64,000 bases of DNA. Source: Toxotes chatareus (taxonomy: Eukaryota > Chordata > Actinopteri > Toxotidae). A program made the position numbers and the translations under genes. Within the stretch, counting starts at the first letter, position 1. The number at the start of each line of letters is the position of its first letter. The stretch is taken from NCBI GenBank assembly GCA_016801885.1, contig CM028898.1, positions 3,081,177 through 3,145,176 on the forward strand, in the 5' to 3' direction. Below the pieces are notes generated by a model that was not told the DNA's origin, searched no databases, and saw only the letters and a list, made by a program, of their open reading frames with translations. This document shows positions 39,505 to 51,150 of this stretch, in pieces.

Positions 39505-42180
39505 ATGGAGCAGCCTCCTGGGAGCTTAGATGATCTACAGCCTCAAGACCTCTCCACCGCCAGCATTCCCACTGTGATCGATCTGACCAGGAAGGGCGAG
39601 GAATGTGTCACGTCTCTCGATGCCCTGCGGATGGTAAAGAGCCCAGGCTGGTACCCAAACTCCGGGACCAGCAACGCAGGATTACCCTTCTCGGAGACTG
39701 GCTCCTCGGACATCGCGCTCCAATCAGGGGATCATATTCAACCAGACAATGCCTTCTCCCACACTACAGTCACCCTCTCCTACGTGAGCAGGTCTCACGT
39801 CTTCTCCACTCAAGACTCACTGTCTCAACACTCGCCTCTGTATGGTATGCCACCCATTAGCAAGTTTTCCCTCCACCCTTCATGTGACTCAGAAGGGCTT
39901 GGGGAGACTGGCTGTTCACCGAACCAGCATTACTTGGAGCAGGCTGAGGGGCCGGTGGACCTCGCCACTCAGACAGAACTTTTGCAGTCGTCGTCTCAGG
40001 CTCAGGTGGGACCAGAGAATGATGGGGGTGTATGTCTAACACAGGAGCCTCATGAGTTTAATGGTGGAGTGGTTTCCAGTGACGGGGACAAGCATGTACA
40101 AGGTGAAGAGGCAGTGGAGAATGGTCGAGATGATAGCCGGTCGAGTTCAGGAGCGTGTGCTGAATCTTCCCCAGAGACTCTCACCCCGGCCGCAGTGCAG
40201 GACGAGGAGAGTAGGGGCCCTGAGGTGCTCTTTCTCACGTCAAAAAAACAGGACCCTGTGGTCGTCCTGGAGAGCTTGGGTGCCCGAGACCTGTGTTCAC
40301 TGAACAGGGAGTACATCAGTCCTCTTGAGGACCCCGTCTCCCCCTCTGCTACCTCAACGGACGATGTGGAGGATGTGTTCGTCCTGCCTCAAGCCTCCAG
40401 CTCGCCCAGCGGTGACAACTCTCATCTAGAGACAGCGGAGGAGGTTGCGTGGGATGGCTTGAGTACAGAAGGGGCCATTCAGCCAGGCTCTGGCATCAGC
40501 GACAGCACCACAAGGTTGGATTCAAGCGATGAAAATAAGAAGCCAGTCCATAGACGGAAGGCAGTGATAGAGCCTTTGATCGACTTGACAGATGATGTTT
40601 GTGAGTCAGATGTTTTAGAGGACAAACCCAAGACTGTCATTCCCCACATGAATGGGAATGCAAAGGCACTACAGAGAACTTTAAAAGAAAAAAAGCTGCC
40701 GCTGCGTTCCAGCAGAGGGACGCGGTTAGAGGCTATAGTTATGAACATAAATTCCAGCAGGTATAAAGAATCAGGATGCATACGAACCAATAAGAAAGCC
40801 AGTGCTTCCCAATCAACAGTTAGTGATTCCAACTTGGACAGTCCCGAGAGGAATGACACTCTGTCTGTGGGAAAAAGGAAAAGCAGAGCGAGAACCTCTT
40901 TCTCAGTGAAAACAATAAAACAAAAGGCAGCCACTCCACCAAAAAGGGGTAAAACTAATAACATTAACACTGACAGCTGCAAAGACTCTACCTCTGATTC
41001 TGAAATCCTCAGTAATTCTAAAAAATCAAATAGCAGCACACCTCCAACGAGCCCTCAGTTTGCAGTGCACAAGAGGTCAAAGAAAGAGCCCGAGGATGTT
41101 TCCCCCCCTGCACACTCGCCACAGACTAACCCCACAAAGTCAAAGAGGAAACCGTCATCGCAGTCAAGTCCTCAGTTTGCGGCACACAAGAACTCAACGA
41201 AGGAGCCCCAGACTCCGCCTCACCCTGAATCCTCAGTGGAAATTCATGTGGCAAGATTTTCCCCACCGCCGCCCTCAAAGTCTCCAAAGAAAAGTCAAGG
41301 GAAAGCCAAAGGCAAGGCTACAGGTAGCAAAACATCTCCCACTGCCAAGACAAAGGCAGCTTGCACTCCCAAGAGGAGGCGGAAGAAACACAAAGGCAGC
41401 CAGTCTTCCTCCATGTTCTCCCCCAAGGAGCCGGAGATCAAGTTGAAGTACGTCAACTACAAGGAGGAGAAAAGGGACCTGAGGTTAAACAGCTTCTCTC
41501 CGTTCGTCCGCGTGGAGCGTCAGCAGTCGTCGCCATCGCTGTGCACGGTAATCAACTACCCAGAGGAGGTGAGGACGCAACACAAGAAGGGCCAGCAGCA
41601 GCAGGCTCACTCCGGGGGCTTTATTTCTGCGGTTGTACCCAGCACTTCTTGTCTCCAGCTGGGCCGAGTGTCCATGCACAGCCAGCACCAGCGCTCTCTT
41701 GTCTGCTGCCTTTGTGGGCAGTCGGCCAACGCTATGGACTTGGGAGACCTCCACGGCCCTTACTACCCTGAGGGGTACCAGCCAAGCACCAAAACACCAG
41801 CCAGCATGTCAGGCCTCAAAGAGGACGAGGATGACTACAGCGATTCAGACTCCTCGTCCTGCAGTATCAGAGGCAGGAGGAGGAAGTGTGCCGTTCCGCC
41901 CACGACGTGGTCCTTCAGGCCAGGAGCTCAGCTCAAGCAGAAGGGCCTCCTGGAGAGCCATCGGTGGAATGGTGACAGTACCAGCAGCCCCGCAGCGAAG
42001 CGGGCTCGCTCAGATGCCAGCTCTGCGGATGTGGACGACTGGTACAGCCCCCCTGTGCTGCCCCTGGAGCCCTGCGAGTACTGGCTTCACGAAGACTGCG
42101 GCATCTGGTCCGCAGGTGTGTTCCTCGTGAAGGGCAAAATCTACGGACTGGAGGAGGCTGTCAAGGCAGCCCAAGAGACG
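39505..42180 (+). CDS. rai1-like coding exon A (large exon, start to first half of ePHD)
   Basis: 892 codons. The chosen start is the ATG at 39505, five bases after the acceptor ccattgcag|t. The frame is open further upstream to 39436, but that part lies in the intron. The donor is gagacg|gtaatt. One very large coding exon followed by small ePHD exons is the RAI1/TCF20 gene plan. Confidence 0.88.
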
Positions 42181-43832
42181 GTAATTACCCTGTAATATCA
42201 ACATAATGTTACACACTGTACTACATGGAGATGTGCTCGGTTATAATGGTGCAGAAGAAGAAAACATTAAGGGGTGACAGTGCATCAATAATGTCTGTTT
42301 ACTTTCTTGTTTTCTTTGTCTCTAGGATACTAATAGATTTTGGATGTGCTATCAAATCAAAGCACTAGTAGGAATAAATAATTGTCACTTAGGAAAACTC
42401 TACAAGTTACTGGTGCATGGAAGCAACATCGAGATGATGTCGTTTGCCGAGGGCTTTGCAGTGATACTACCTCGCTGGTTTAACAGATCAGTCCTTATTG
42501 TTGGAGGGTCAGCGGGCATCCTTATCTGCAGAGGTTAAACTAAGGTCCCTGAGTTTGCTGCCAAATGTTCAATTCAAGTGTCCAGAGGTTTCCAGCAGAA
42601 AAGAGGGGGAATCTTTGATGCCTAATGATTAGTGAGGACTGTTTCTCCACGAAACTCACTGCACAGACAGGGTGATTTATAATTTGTGAGGTGTGGAGTG
42701 TCACTGTGGCACTGTCATAACTTACTGGGAGACTTGGATCGAACGGAGCTGTAATGAATGTTATTAGTAACGCTTGTGCTTTTCCTGAAGACAAACTGTC
42801 TCCTGTGAATTAGACATACGAAGGCAGATTACTTCAAGACGTATGTGTGTGTGTGCTGGTGATGAAATATGTTTGAAACACTCTGATCTTTCCTAAGGAT
42901 GAACTTAGGAAATTTCTGAGCAGTATTGATAAATGACGACCTTGAAGACCTAACCAGATGTTAATTAGATTTCTGCACAGCTTCAGATTCATAAAACAAC
43001 ATTTTATTTTTATTTGAAGGCTGTTGAAGCACCTGATTGCTGCTAAGTACAGCCTTCAGGTTTTAAATTTAATTGAAAGGTCTTGAAGGAGCTGCTTTGC
43101 TGATTTGATTATGACTTGGGGTCCAGTATTAGGCATCTCTTAATTTCTAACCAGCGTCAACAGTATTTGAATTAAGGAGTAAATAGCAGTCACCCTAACA
43201 CTCTAATACTACCTGATTTTCAGTGTTATTCAGATGTATCCAGGTAGGCTGATGGTTCTCTGTATTTGACCTGGAATCTGCTGTGTTTTTAAGCTGTGTT
43301 CAGCGTGCCATGACCCGGGTGCTACACTGGGCTGCTTCTTCAAAGGCTGTCCCAACAAGTACCACTACAGGTGTGCTCTGGAGTCAGGTGAGTCCCGCTC
43401 TCTGCCCTTCACCTCCACACGGCTCGCAGGAACAAAGTACAGTCACCTGCCTTTTATAGGCCTTTTTTTGTGCATGTTCACAGGGCTGGAGTTATAAAAA
43501 AAAAAATCTGTTTTATTTGCTTATGTTTTGAGACGTCTCTGAGGTTTCTGCTTCCACCTTGGTACTGTGGAGGTGAATGGAATTTCAGAGACAGATATCA
43601 TAAAACCAGGGCAAATAAAACTATTAGAAGTGCACATGAAAACTTTTGTTATTGGTGAACTGACCCTTTAAACCTGATAGATTTGCATTGATATGAATGA
43701 GAGTTCTTCTTTTGCTGTGCTTGAGAACCTTTATTTTTTTCTTTAAAAAGTCAAATGTCTAAAATTAACATTGTACCTGTTAAAAATATGAAGTTTAATG
43801 CTCCCACGACTGGTGCTGTGTGTGTGTGTCTG

Positions 43833-43869
<37 letters not shown>

Positions 43870-44234
43870 ACCAGCCTGGAAATAGCTCTTTTGTGAAGTG
43901 CCGTTGGCTGTTATCACTTCCTCTAAGCCTGAACTCGCACGTGTGGGCGGTCGAACCTTTCAGATGAATCAGTGTGACATCTTCAACTCCTGCTCTCTTC
44001 TTGTTCTAGCAGACTGTGTTCTCATTGAAGAAAATTTCTCCATGAAGTGTAAAAAGCACAAGGTGAGCAGGAATGACTGCACTTTAAAATGTCCCCGTCG
44101 TTCTGACGATGCACAGGTCGGTAAAGAAATGCTGTGACTGTGTTACTAACTAAATATTACGCTTTTGATTCCTCTTCATTCCTCAGAACAAGACATTCAA
44201 AGCCCCTCCAGGGACCAGATGTGATGACAGGTGA
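39505..44234 (+). CDS. RAI1/TCF20-family protein with extended PHD finger, 955 residues
   Basis: Four coding exons (39505-42180, 43294-43387, 44013-44062, 44187-44234) give 955 residues. The C-terminal third follows RAI1/TCF20: LEAIVMNI at 408-415, a basic KRRRKKHK signal at 623-630, EIKLKYVNYKEEKRDLRLNS then FSPFVRVER and CTVIN, and the extended PHD zinc finger. All its ligands are visible: C734/C735 and C737 in CCLC, H862 and C865 in HEDC, then C894/C897, C906/C911, H916/C919 and C936/H939. In the family this module binds nucleosomes, and RAI1 and TCF20 work with PHF14 and HMG20A in a nuclear complex. The N-terminal two thirds is Ser/Pro/acidic and disordered, with SUMO-interacting motifs VIDLT (24-28) and LIDLTDD (358-364). 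RAI1 and TCF20 are roughly 1900 residues; this one is half that. SPFVRVER and CTVIN, and its neighbour mprip, favour RAI1 over TCF20, but it could be a separate fish paralogue, so no symbol is given. Confidence 0.85.
42181..43293 (+). other. rai1-like intron A-B
   Basis: A 1.1-kb intron with donor gtaatt and acceptor tgtgtttttaag. Nothing recognisable lies inside. Confidence 0.8.
43294..43387 (+). CDS. rai1-like coding exon B (ePHD core)
   Basis: Encodes LCSACHDPGATLGCFFKGCP, then NKYHYRCALES, closely matching CSSCQEAGATIGC and YHYPC of RAI1. The donor is gtcag|gtgagt (phase 1). Confidence 0.92.
43460..43675. repeat. possible dispersed teleost repeat
   Basis: The blocks 'ggaggtgaatggaatttcag', 'agacagatatcataaaacca' and 'ttggtgaactgaccctttaa' recall an interspersed fish repeat that ends in 'gtgaac...ccctttaa'. 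The ends are not defined. Confidence 0.35.
43837..43866. repeat. (TG)n microsatellite
   Basis: About 15 TG units, preceded by a shorter TG run at 43817-43829. Confidence 0.9.
44013..44062 (+). CDS. rai1-like coding exon C (last zinc ligands)
   Basis: Encodes DCVLIEENFSMKCKKHK, the final C-x2-H pair of the ePHD (RAI1: IEENFSLKCPKHK). The acceptor is tagcag|ac, a NAGNAG pair; the downstream AG gives the family's residue count. The donor is aag|gtgagc. Confidence 0.92.
44187..44234 (+). CDS. rai1-like coding exon D (C-terminus and stop)
   Basis: Encodes NKTFKAPPGTRCDDR and TGA at 44232-44234. The acceptor is attcctcag|aac. The last codons read gacag|gtgaca, so a further splice is conceivable. 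RAI1 also ends only a few residues after this point. Confidence 0.75.
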   Translation, partial: NKTFKAPPGTRCDDR

Positions 44235-44694
44235 CAACGTTAGCAGAAACCTCATGAGGTTAGTGAATACCTGCTCTGCTTTAATGTCCTCTGTGACGCA
44301 GGAGTGAGTTGTTTAGAAAACCAACAGAAAACCCAAACTGAGAGGAGACCACACATTTATGACCTGGAAGGTAACAGAGTTTGTTTTGGGGTTTTTTCTC
44401 AGCTGTCTCTGGCAGGTTCCCCAGCTTTCTGGAAGTGCTGCTCCATTGAATATATTTAGACTTTGGACAGCCAGTTCTGATTGAACACATTATTTTACAG
44501 GTCCTGCAAACATCTCTCATAATATCCTGAAAACCAGCAGCAGTTTGGGAAATTGGGACATTCAGTTTGAAATAAAAGAATGGATGCTGCATTAAAGTGC
44601 TAAGTCTTCATTTTAATTTGAGTAGGTTTATGTCAGTACAGTGAGAGCTGTGTGTGACATGTGGCTCTTTTAAAACATACTGCCCGGTCTGTGG

Positions 44695-45080
44695 GGGACC
44701 AAAGTAATTGGACACTTAGTTGCTGTGTCACTTCAAATTTCAACTTTAGTTCGTCCACAGAAGAGCTCCCAACTGTCTCGGAGCTGACTGAAGTTGCCGT
44801 TGAAGAGAAGAGAATAATGGGGCATAAATCAGCTCATGACCCAAAGCCACCACCTCTTCTGTCAAACATGGTGGTTCTGTTATGGATTGGATGTCTGTGG
44901 CTGCCAGTGGAGCTGGCATTTACTGATGGTTTCACTGCTGATGGAAGCGAAGTGAAGATACAAAGCCTCTGCTGATGTCTGTGGGTCAGAGACTTCAGAC
45001 TTTTACTGATGGCAAAGGACTTTCCCCAGAGTGATGATTGTGTCTGATTTCATGTGTATGTGTCCTGTTACTTTGGAACC
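44695..45080. mobile_element. MITE-like element with inverted ends
   Basis: The left end contains CCAAAGTAATTGGACAC (44699-44715). The right end, read on the other strand, contains CCAAAGTAACAGGACAC (45076-45060), 15 of 17 bases identical. There is no transposase. The 105-codon open frame inside is incidental. Confidence 0.6.
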
Positions 45081-47963
45081 CAGAAACTTTGCCCACTGTC
45101 TGTTAAAATGGCTGTATTTCACACACACTTCTTTCTATGTAAAAACGTGACAGGTATTCCAATCATGGCAGTGGAAATGTGTTCAGCTGAATCCTCACTT
45201 TGAATGATGTTTTCTCTTCCAGACATTGACCTGCGACTTCCTGCAGGGGCTCTCCTTCTCCCCCACCACCCACCCCCTTTTCTGCTGGTAACCTCGGCAA
45301 CAGTGGACCAGGGTTCTTCTGACTGACAGCTAGCACCCATAAACCTTAACTTTCACCCTCTGCTCTTCAGCTGCACTGTTAACCCCCACGACACTGTGAC
45401 TGGAGGAGCCCGGCCACCGAGGCCTCCCTCAGTCCAGTGTGACGGTACTCATCAGCCAACAACAACACCACCTGCAGACTGAGGAAGAAACCTCCTCTCA
45501 CTTCACTTAAAGTAACATGCTGAATTTGTCATTTGTGTAGTTATTTATATGGATTTCTTTCCTGGATTAGATATGAATAATAATCAAAGATATTTAATTT
45601 TTTAAAGATTTTCTAAGTATTTGATTATATTTGGTTTATTTATTCCTGACGTTTCTTATTGGCTTCTTTAGCAGTTGTCAAAGAGGTTTGATTGTGTGTT
45701 TCTTTTTTTTTTTTTTTTTTATTGGTAAAGCAATTCAGTGTTGAAATATCAAGCCAGTCATGGCTGGTGTTTATTAAGAGATGGGACAGAAAAAGGGCTG
45801 GACGGTCGGCGAGTGACCCTCACAGAACAAGGTACCTGATTGGATGCTGTCAACACAACAGGGTTCCATAGTAAATACCACAACTTTTTTTTTTTTTTTT
45901 TTCTTGGGGGGGATCACACATGGCATTACGTTTCGTTTCACAGAGACTGGTGCAAAAAAAAAAAAAAAAAAAGGCAAGTCAGTCAAATGACACTTGCACT
46001 AATCAATGGGCCCAGTTGATGTTACTGAGGGAACTGAACAGCGTGTGTGTTTGAATGTATTCTCCCCCATCTGAGGGGTTTTTGCAGGAAGCACTTTGGA
46101 GTGACACTGAACATATCTGGTCCTCTGCTCCGGCTGCAGTATTACCTTCTACAGCTGACTAACCCATCCCCCACCCCCACCCACCCACACCAGCTTCAGG
46201 CTCTCATGTGGTTCTGTGAGGTTCACGGGTCTGTAGACCACATCAGTACCATCACGATGACGCCATGTGATTTTTATTTGGCTTGAAGCCCCTTGACTTC
46301 TCACCTCAGACCGGGAGCTTATAAATGTGTCCTTACATCAGATGGTATCTTATTGGAATTTCAGTACCATTCATTGTGAGCCCTGTTAGGGGGATAATAA
46401 ATCAGGCCTAGTTTTTGTCCTAGAAGTGAAGGGACTCCCTTCAGTGCGATTCATCTGCTGTTTACTTGGATCTGTCCTCGGTCAGATCTACAATCATTTC
46501 TTGTTGTTCAGTTTCATTTTCTGAACTTTGCAGCACAATATTCATGTTGCTGTGGAGTGAACCTCGACAAAAACCCTGTTCTGGAATATTATAGGACCAT
46601 TTGGCTTCATCGCTGTCACTGAAGCTTGAAAAGGATATATGTCTGGAGATGTAACACTCGTTTTCTGTGCTGACATTGAGAATCTTTGGTTTACATCAGT
46701 TTCAGTAGCCGTGGCCATGCTAGTGTTAAGATTTCTGATCTGATCTGGTGCGATTTTTATTTCTTGACTTGACCTAAATGGTGCGTTTCCACCAGAACCT
46801 TTCTGAAAAGCCTTATCTGATGTTTAAGAGGTATATACATTTTTTTTTTTCCTGTCCTCACTAGCTTGTGGTGCAAAGACAAATCAGTGGATGTACATCA
46901 CCTTATTTTGGACAGCAAGGTTGACTGAAGGCAGCTTGCATTCACTTTTCTGCTGCAGACTTTGTTATTATTAATACCAGGGGGCATGGAAGGCCAAATC
47001 CTAGTGAAACCCTCCAACCACGCCAGGTACACACCGACTATCTGGGGGACCATGTTCTGAGTTTAGGTCCCAGTGTATATCTGTACCTGTTCAATCAGGT
47101 GAGGAGGTCAGGGCTTTGGCTGCTCAGCCTGTCTGTTTGTTTTAGAGGAAAGTCTACGTGATCAGTGTTGGTGTGAAGTCTCTGTGTACTCTTTACAATA
47201 CGGCCATTAGGGGCAGTGTTGTGCTGTCTGACACCGTGGTGTGAGGTCTGTTGAGCCATGGTTCCATGTTAACAGACATCCACGCAGGGGCAGCCCGAGG
47301 CTTTCTCTGCTCAGTGTCTCACCAGCAGCCGCAGGACTCAACACACACACAGAAATCCTGGAACGCCACTTCTCTTTCATTTGTGCCATCATTAATGTTT
47401 TATTAATTTTACTGCGATTAAATGTAAAATAAACTTTTTTTTAATGAGGTGTGTCAGAGAGCCTCAGATTGCCTCAGCAGTTTCTTTTTGGTTACAAGCA
47501 GCTGTTTGTATTGTACCAAATACAGCTTTTGAAGAATACGTTTTATTCTTACAAAGTGTTTGGAGTTTTTTTTAAAAGTCATATTTTGTCCGTGTGTTAA
47601 TCTCAGGGCTGAATCTCAGATATTCGAATGATTTGAATTTTATTTTTATTGTTATTTTTCTTCTCCTCCTTCTTTTCTGTTTCCTGTGTTAATCCCACAT
47701 TAACTGGAGCAATGATACATGTAGCAGGATGTGGTCGTCTCCTCAGATGCAAACCTTTCTTAGCGTGGTACACACTACCCATCACATTCCAACGCCTCCT
47801 CCATGTGTCTGTCAGTGCTGTGGTGTTTTTTTTTTAGGTCTAACATGGGACTAGGACTGCCAACATGTCACTTTTTTTTTTTTTTTTCTTTTTAAATTTT
47901 ATGGCGACTTTTTGTACCGTCTTGCTCACCTCTTGGAGTATCAGAGGTCATGTAATTGTCAAG

Positions 47964-47969
47964 AATAAA
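47964..47969 (+). terminator. polyadenylation signal AATAAA (rai1-like gene, probable)
   Basis: A canonical hexamer with a TG-rich downstream region at 47979-47996. Confidence 0.45.
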
Positions 47970-47990
47970 TATTTTGTTCAATGTTGTGGT

Positions 47991-50900
47991 TTTCTGGAAG
48001 AGATTTATTTTGCTGTGTGAAAATTTCATTCAAGGAAAATATTTTTAATTGATGTTGTTTTATAACATACAGAGAAACACACAACAGTAATGATGCTGTG
48101 ACAAGACCCTGAAGCTGAAGCGCCTGTGCTTGACCTGCTACCTGACCACCCAGCTCTGCAGTGTCTCTCAGTTCTGCAGGTCAGTGTTGCACATTGTTTT
48201 ACAGCTCACTGAACTTTACTGTTTCGGTTGCTCATTGCTCTTCGTCATCCTTATTTCCAGCAGCAGCAGCAGCAAAAAAAACAAACGCTAATAAACTCAC
48301 TGTTTTCTGATTGACCACAGCTGTTCAGTGCTCTGCACAGTGGAGCACTGTGCAGAGCACAGGTAGCTGTTGGCTCACTTGTTTGCTATAGCAACTCCAC
48401 AAGATGATAATTTGACAGTGTGCTCATAATTTGTTCCACTGCTTATAGGAATTTGTGTGTGTGTGTAATTTTTAATCTATCACTTTGACCTCTGGCACCC
48501 TGTGGAGCACAGTAAAATAAGTTAATTACGGTGTGTGTGCACTTTCCTCAGAGCAGCAGCTGATTCAGCTGCTGTGACATTTACTGGTAACTTATTAAAG
48601 TATTTCACAATTAATTTTATGTAATAAGTTTTATTATCCATCACAGAGGATTCCTTGGAAATGAAAGACACACAAACACGCCCCCCAAAAAAAAAAAAAT
48701 AAAAATAAATAATCGAACAAGAATTCTCATTTTATTGACTAAATCTCAGCTTACAGGAAGACAGTTGTATTGCAAAGACAGAACCGGATATGAGTTCTAG
48801 TGCTGTGGTCATCTACTCACTAAAACTCCACGAAAATTAGGATGCTTTGAGATGTGTCACCGGACAGAGAGAGAGAGAGAGACACTGAAACTCGATTACA
48901 ACACGTTACGTTATGGATGAGTTGAGGAGGCAGCAGTGACTGACTCAGGCGTTGGGAGGAGGGGGGTGGGCAGAATTACGCATCCCTTAATTTCCAGATT
49001 GGTGTGAGTCATCCTTCCTCCTAGCTCAGGTGTCCTCAGCTGCAGTGGGTCCTGGACCTGATCCTAACAGGGGCTCACTGTGTTTCATCCTAACACACCA
49101 CCACACCCTCCATTCTAACCATTTCATCTCTAAGAATTGTATTATTGTGGCATTACAATAAAAAAAAAATCTACTTGGATGAAATTATGACAGGATTATA
49201 CTGTCAGTGAATTTGTTTCTTTAGTTTCAAACATCACTTTCTTGCTTTTACTGTAACCTTTTCAGCTGTGAAGGACTATTTAACATGCTGTTATAGAATA
49301 TTCAGTGGACAAAGGAGGATGTTTGCCTTTGACAAAAATTGGTTATATATATTTTTTTAAAAAGAGCCAGTAGCAGCGTTGTAGGCAGAAATAATGACAA
49401 TTCTTCCTGTTTCAAAGGAACGAGCACAGAGCTTTAATTATAAAAGTGAGTGGGAATCTCAGAACACGCTAAAATACACCATGCTGATACAGTGGACGTG
49501 CAAAAAAAAAAAAAAAAAAAATCTTGTTTCTCCACTGAAACTCTGAGCAAAGTTAAAGGTACTCTGTCTGTATGCTGGAGCAGTGCAGCTCACATCCTGC
49601 CCTCGCTTTTATGCCACTCTGTTGACAAGTGCTGTCAGTAACGCACTGAGAAATGTAGCAGTGTTTGTTTACATGAAAACTCCACGGGGCAACGGGGTGT
49701 GAAAGGGTTGACCAGCTAACTTAACTATTGGCAGGAAAGGTGACGCTGTGTGTGTGCAGATGCGGTGACCAGGCGTTAGTCTTTATCTTGGCCATTTGGG
49801 ATTTTATTTGGAATTCAAACTTTGAAATTCACTGTCAACTCATCAGTCGTGTGGATTCTGGATTTGACACTTGTGCCTATATAGTGCCTGTGTCAGCATT
49901 ACCACTTCTGGTCAGTTCTGCCATATTACTTTGTATTAAGATTATGAAGGCTGTGTTCCAATTAACTGAATGAATAACATATTACTTGTTTGTTATCCTT
50001 GTTTCCATCTCTTGGCTCTGCCACTGCCACAACAGCAAAATGCCTCACTTGAATGTGTTAGGATGGGCGACTGATGCTCTGTAGAGGTGCTGAGGAGAAG
50101 GAGAATAGTGGTTTCAATGCAGAGAGAGAATGACATGATGAGATAATGTACAGGCCTGTGTAATCTCTTCTTCTGTGTAATCATATGGACACGTGAAAGG
50201 CCTCCTGAATCTGATGTGCTGGAGCTTCCACAGTAAACACTGCAGAGCCAGCACTGCTCGCAGCTGGCTGATGGAAAGAGACCGGCTGATTTGAAACAGC
50301 ACGACTACAGTGTCTGTATCAGGACTGTCCATTGTACTGAGTCAGAAGGCTGCTGATGAGGTCAGAGATTGTCACAAGATGTAGTAATTTGCATACTCTC
50401 TGCTGGCTGATCCGGGAGCAGCGCTGAGGACACACGATCCAAGCGGTTTAAGTGTAGAGCCCAGCTGAGTTTAGCTGATCCTCCGGCAGGCAGGTCCTAA
50501 ATGAGGCTACTGACTCTCACAAAGATGAAGAGACGTGTTGTTTGCAGCTATACTACATGTACAGAGTACTACAGCTTGTGACAGGAGAAACACTGAGCAG
50601 GTTTTCACAACAAATTCATGCAGAGTTTATGTCTGGAAAACAAGAAAAACGTCCATTCCCACACAACCCAGTGCTTTTATCTTCCAATTCTTTAGCCAAT
50701 ATTCTTATTGAGTCAGAGAAAAGGAATGGATAACTTTTTTTTTTGCTGTTAATTTTAAATTGGTAAAAAAAATTAAATAAAAAACATCCACGTCACCTCA
50801 CTAAAGGTGGCAATTTAGAAGCAAAAATCTCTTCTAAAAATACATTGTTTAATTCCCTACCTGTGATTTTAAATTCAAGCCTCTCGCTCTATGTCCTCAT

Positions 50901-51150
50901 GCTTTGCTTTTGTCTTTTTTTTTTTTTCCCTCTGGTCCTGAAGGTGGTGAGATGAAAACACAACATTAATAGCAATACGAATACAACACACTGAGTAGAA
51001 ACTAATTATTGTTCTGATTTTTTTTGTTTGATTTTTTTGTTTTTTTAGCCCTAGGATGTCTCAAGAGATCATAACGGTGATATTCACTCTCAGACATAAT
51101 GCAGGAAATTGTGCTACGGCAAAAAGTTCCACATCACAACATTGTACGAT
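47991..51150. other. intergenic region rai1-like / sbk1
   Basis: Convergent genes face each other across this stretch. It holds a perfect 15-bp hairpin (48328-48360), a (GA)n patch near 48868-48880 and an A20 run near 49501-49520. No gene was recognised. Confidence 0.7.
48328..48360. repeat. perfect 15-bp inverted repeat with 3-nt loop
   Basis: GTGCTCTGCACAGTG at 48328-48342 and its exact reverse complement at 48346-48360 flank GAG. A looser outer pair (cacagct / agctgt) extends it. Confidence 0.92.

Larger units (their letters stand above)
43388..44012 (+). other. rai1-like intron B-C
   Basis: A 625-bp intron with a repeat-like block at 43460-43675 and a (TG)n at 43837-43866. It ends in the tandem acceptor tagcag. 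Confidence 0.8.
44235..47990 (+). other. probable long 3' UTR of the rai1-like gene
   Basis: No open frame with family features. It includes a MITE-like element (44695-45080), long T and A runs (about 45702-45720, 45885-45902, 45955-45972) and AATAAA signals at 47428-47433 and 47964-47969. The latter is followed by 'atgttgtggttttctgg', a good downstream element. The true transcript may end earlier. Confidence 0.45.

Noticed and set aside
40479..41039. 186-codon minus-strand open frame
   Set aside because: Antisense shadow of the large rai1-like coding exon.
44661..44975. 105-codon open frame
   Set aside because: Lies wholly in the MITE-like element and has no transposase or other family features.
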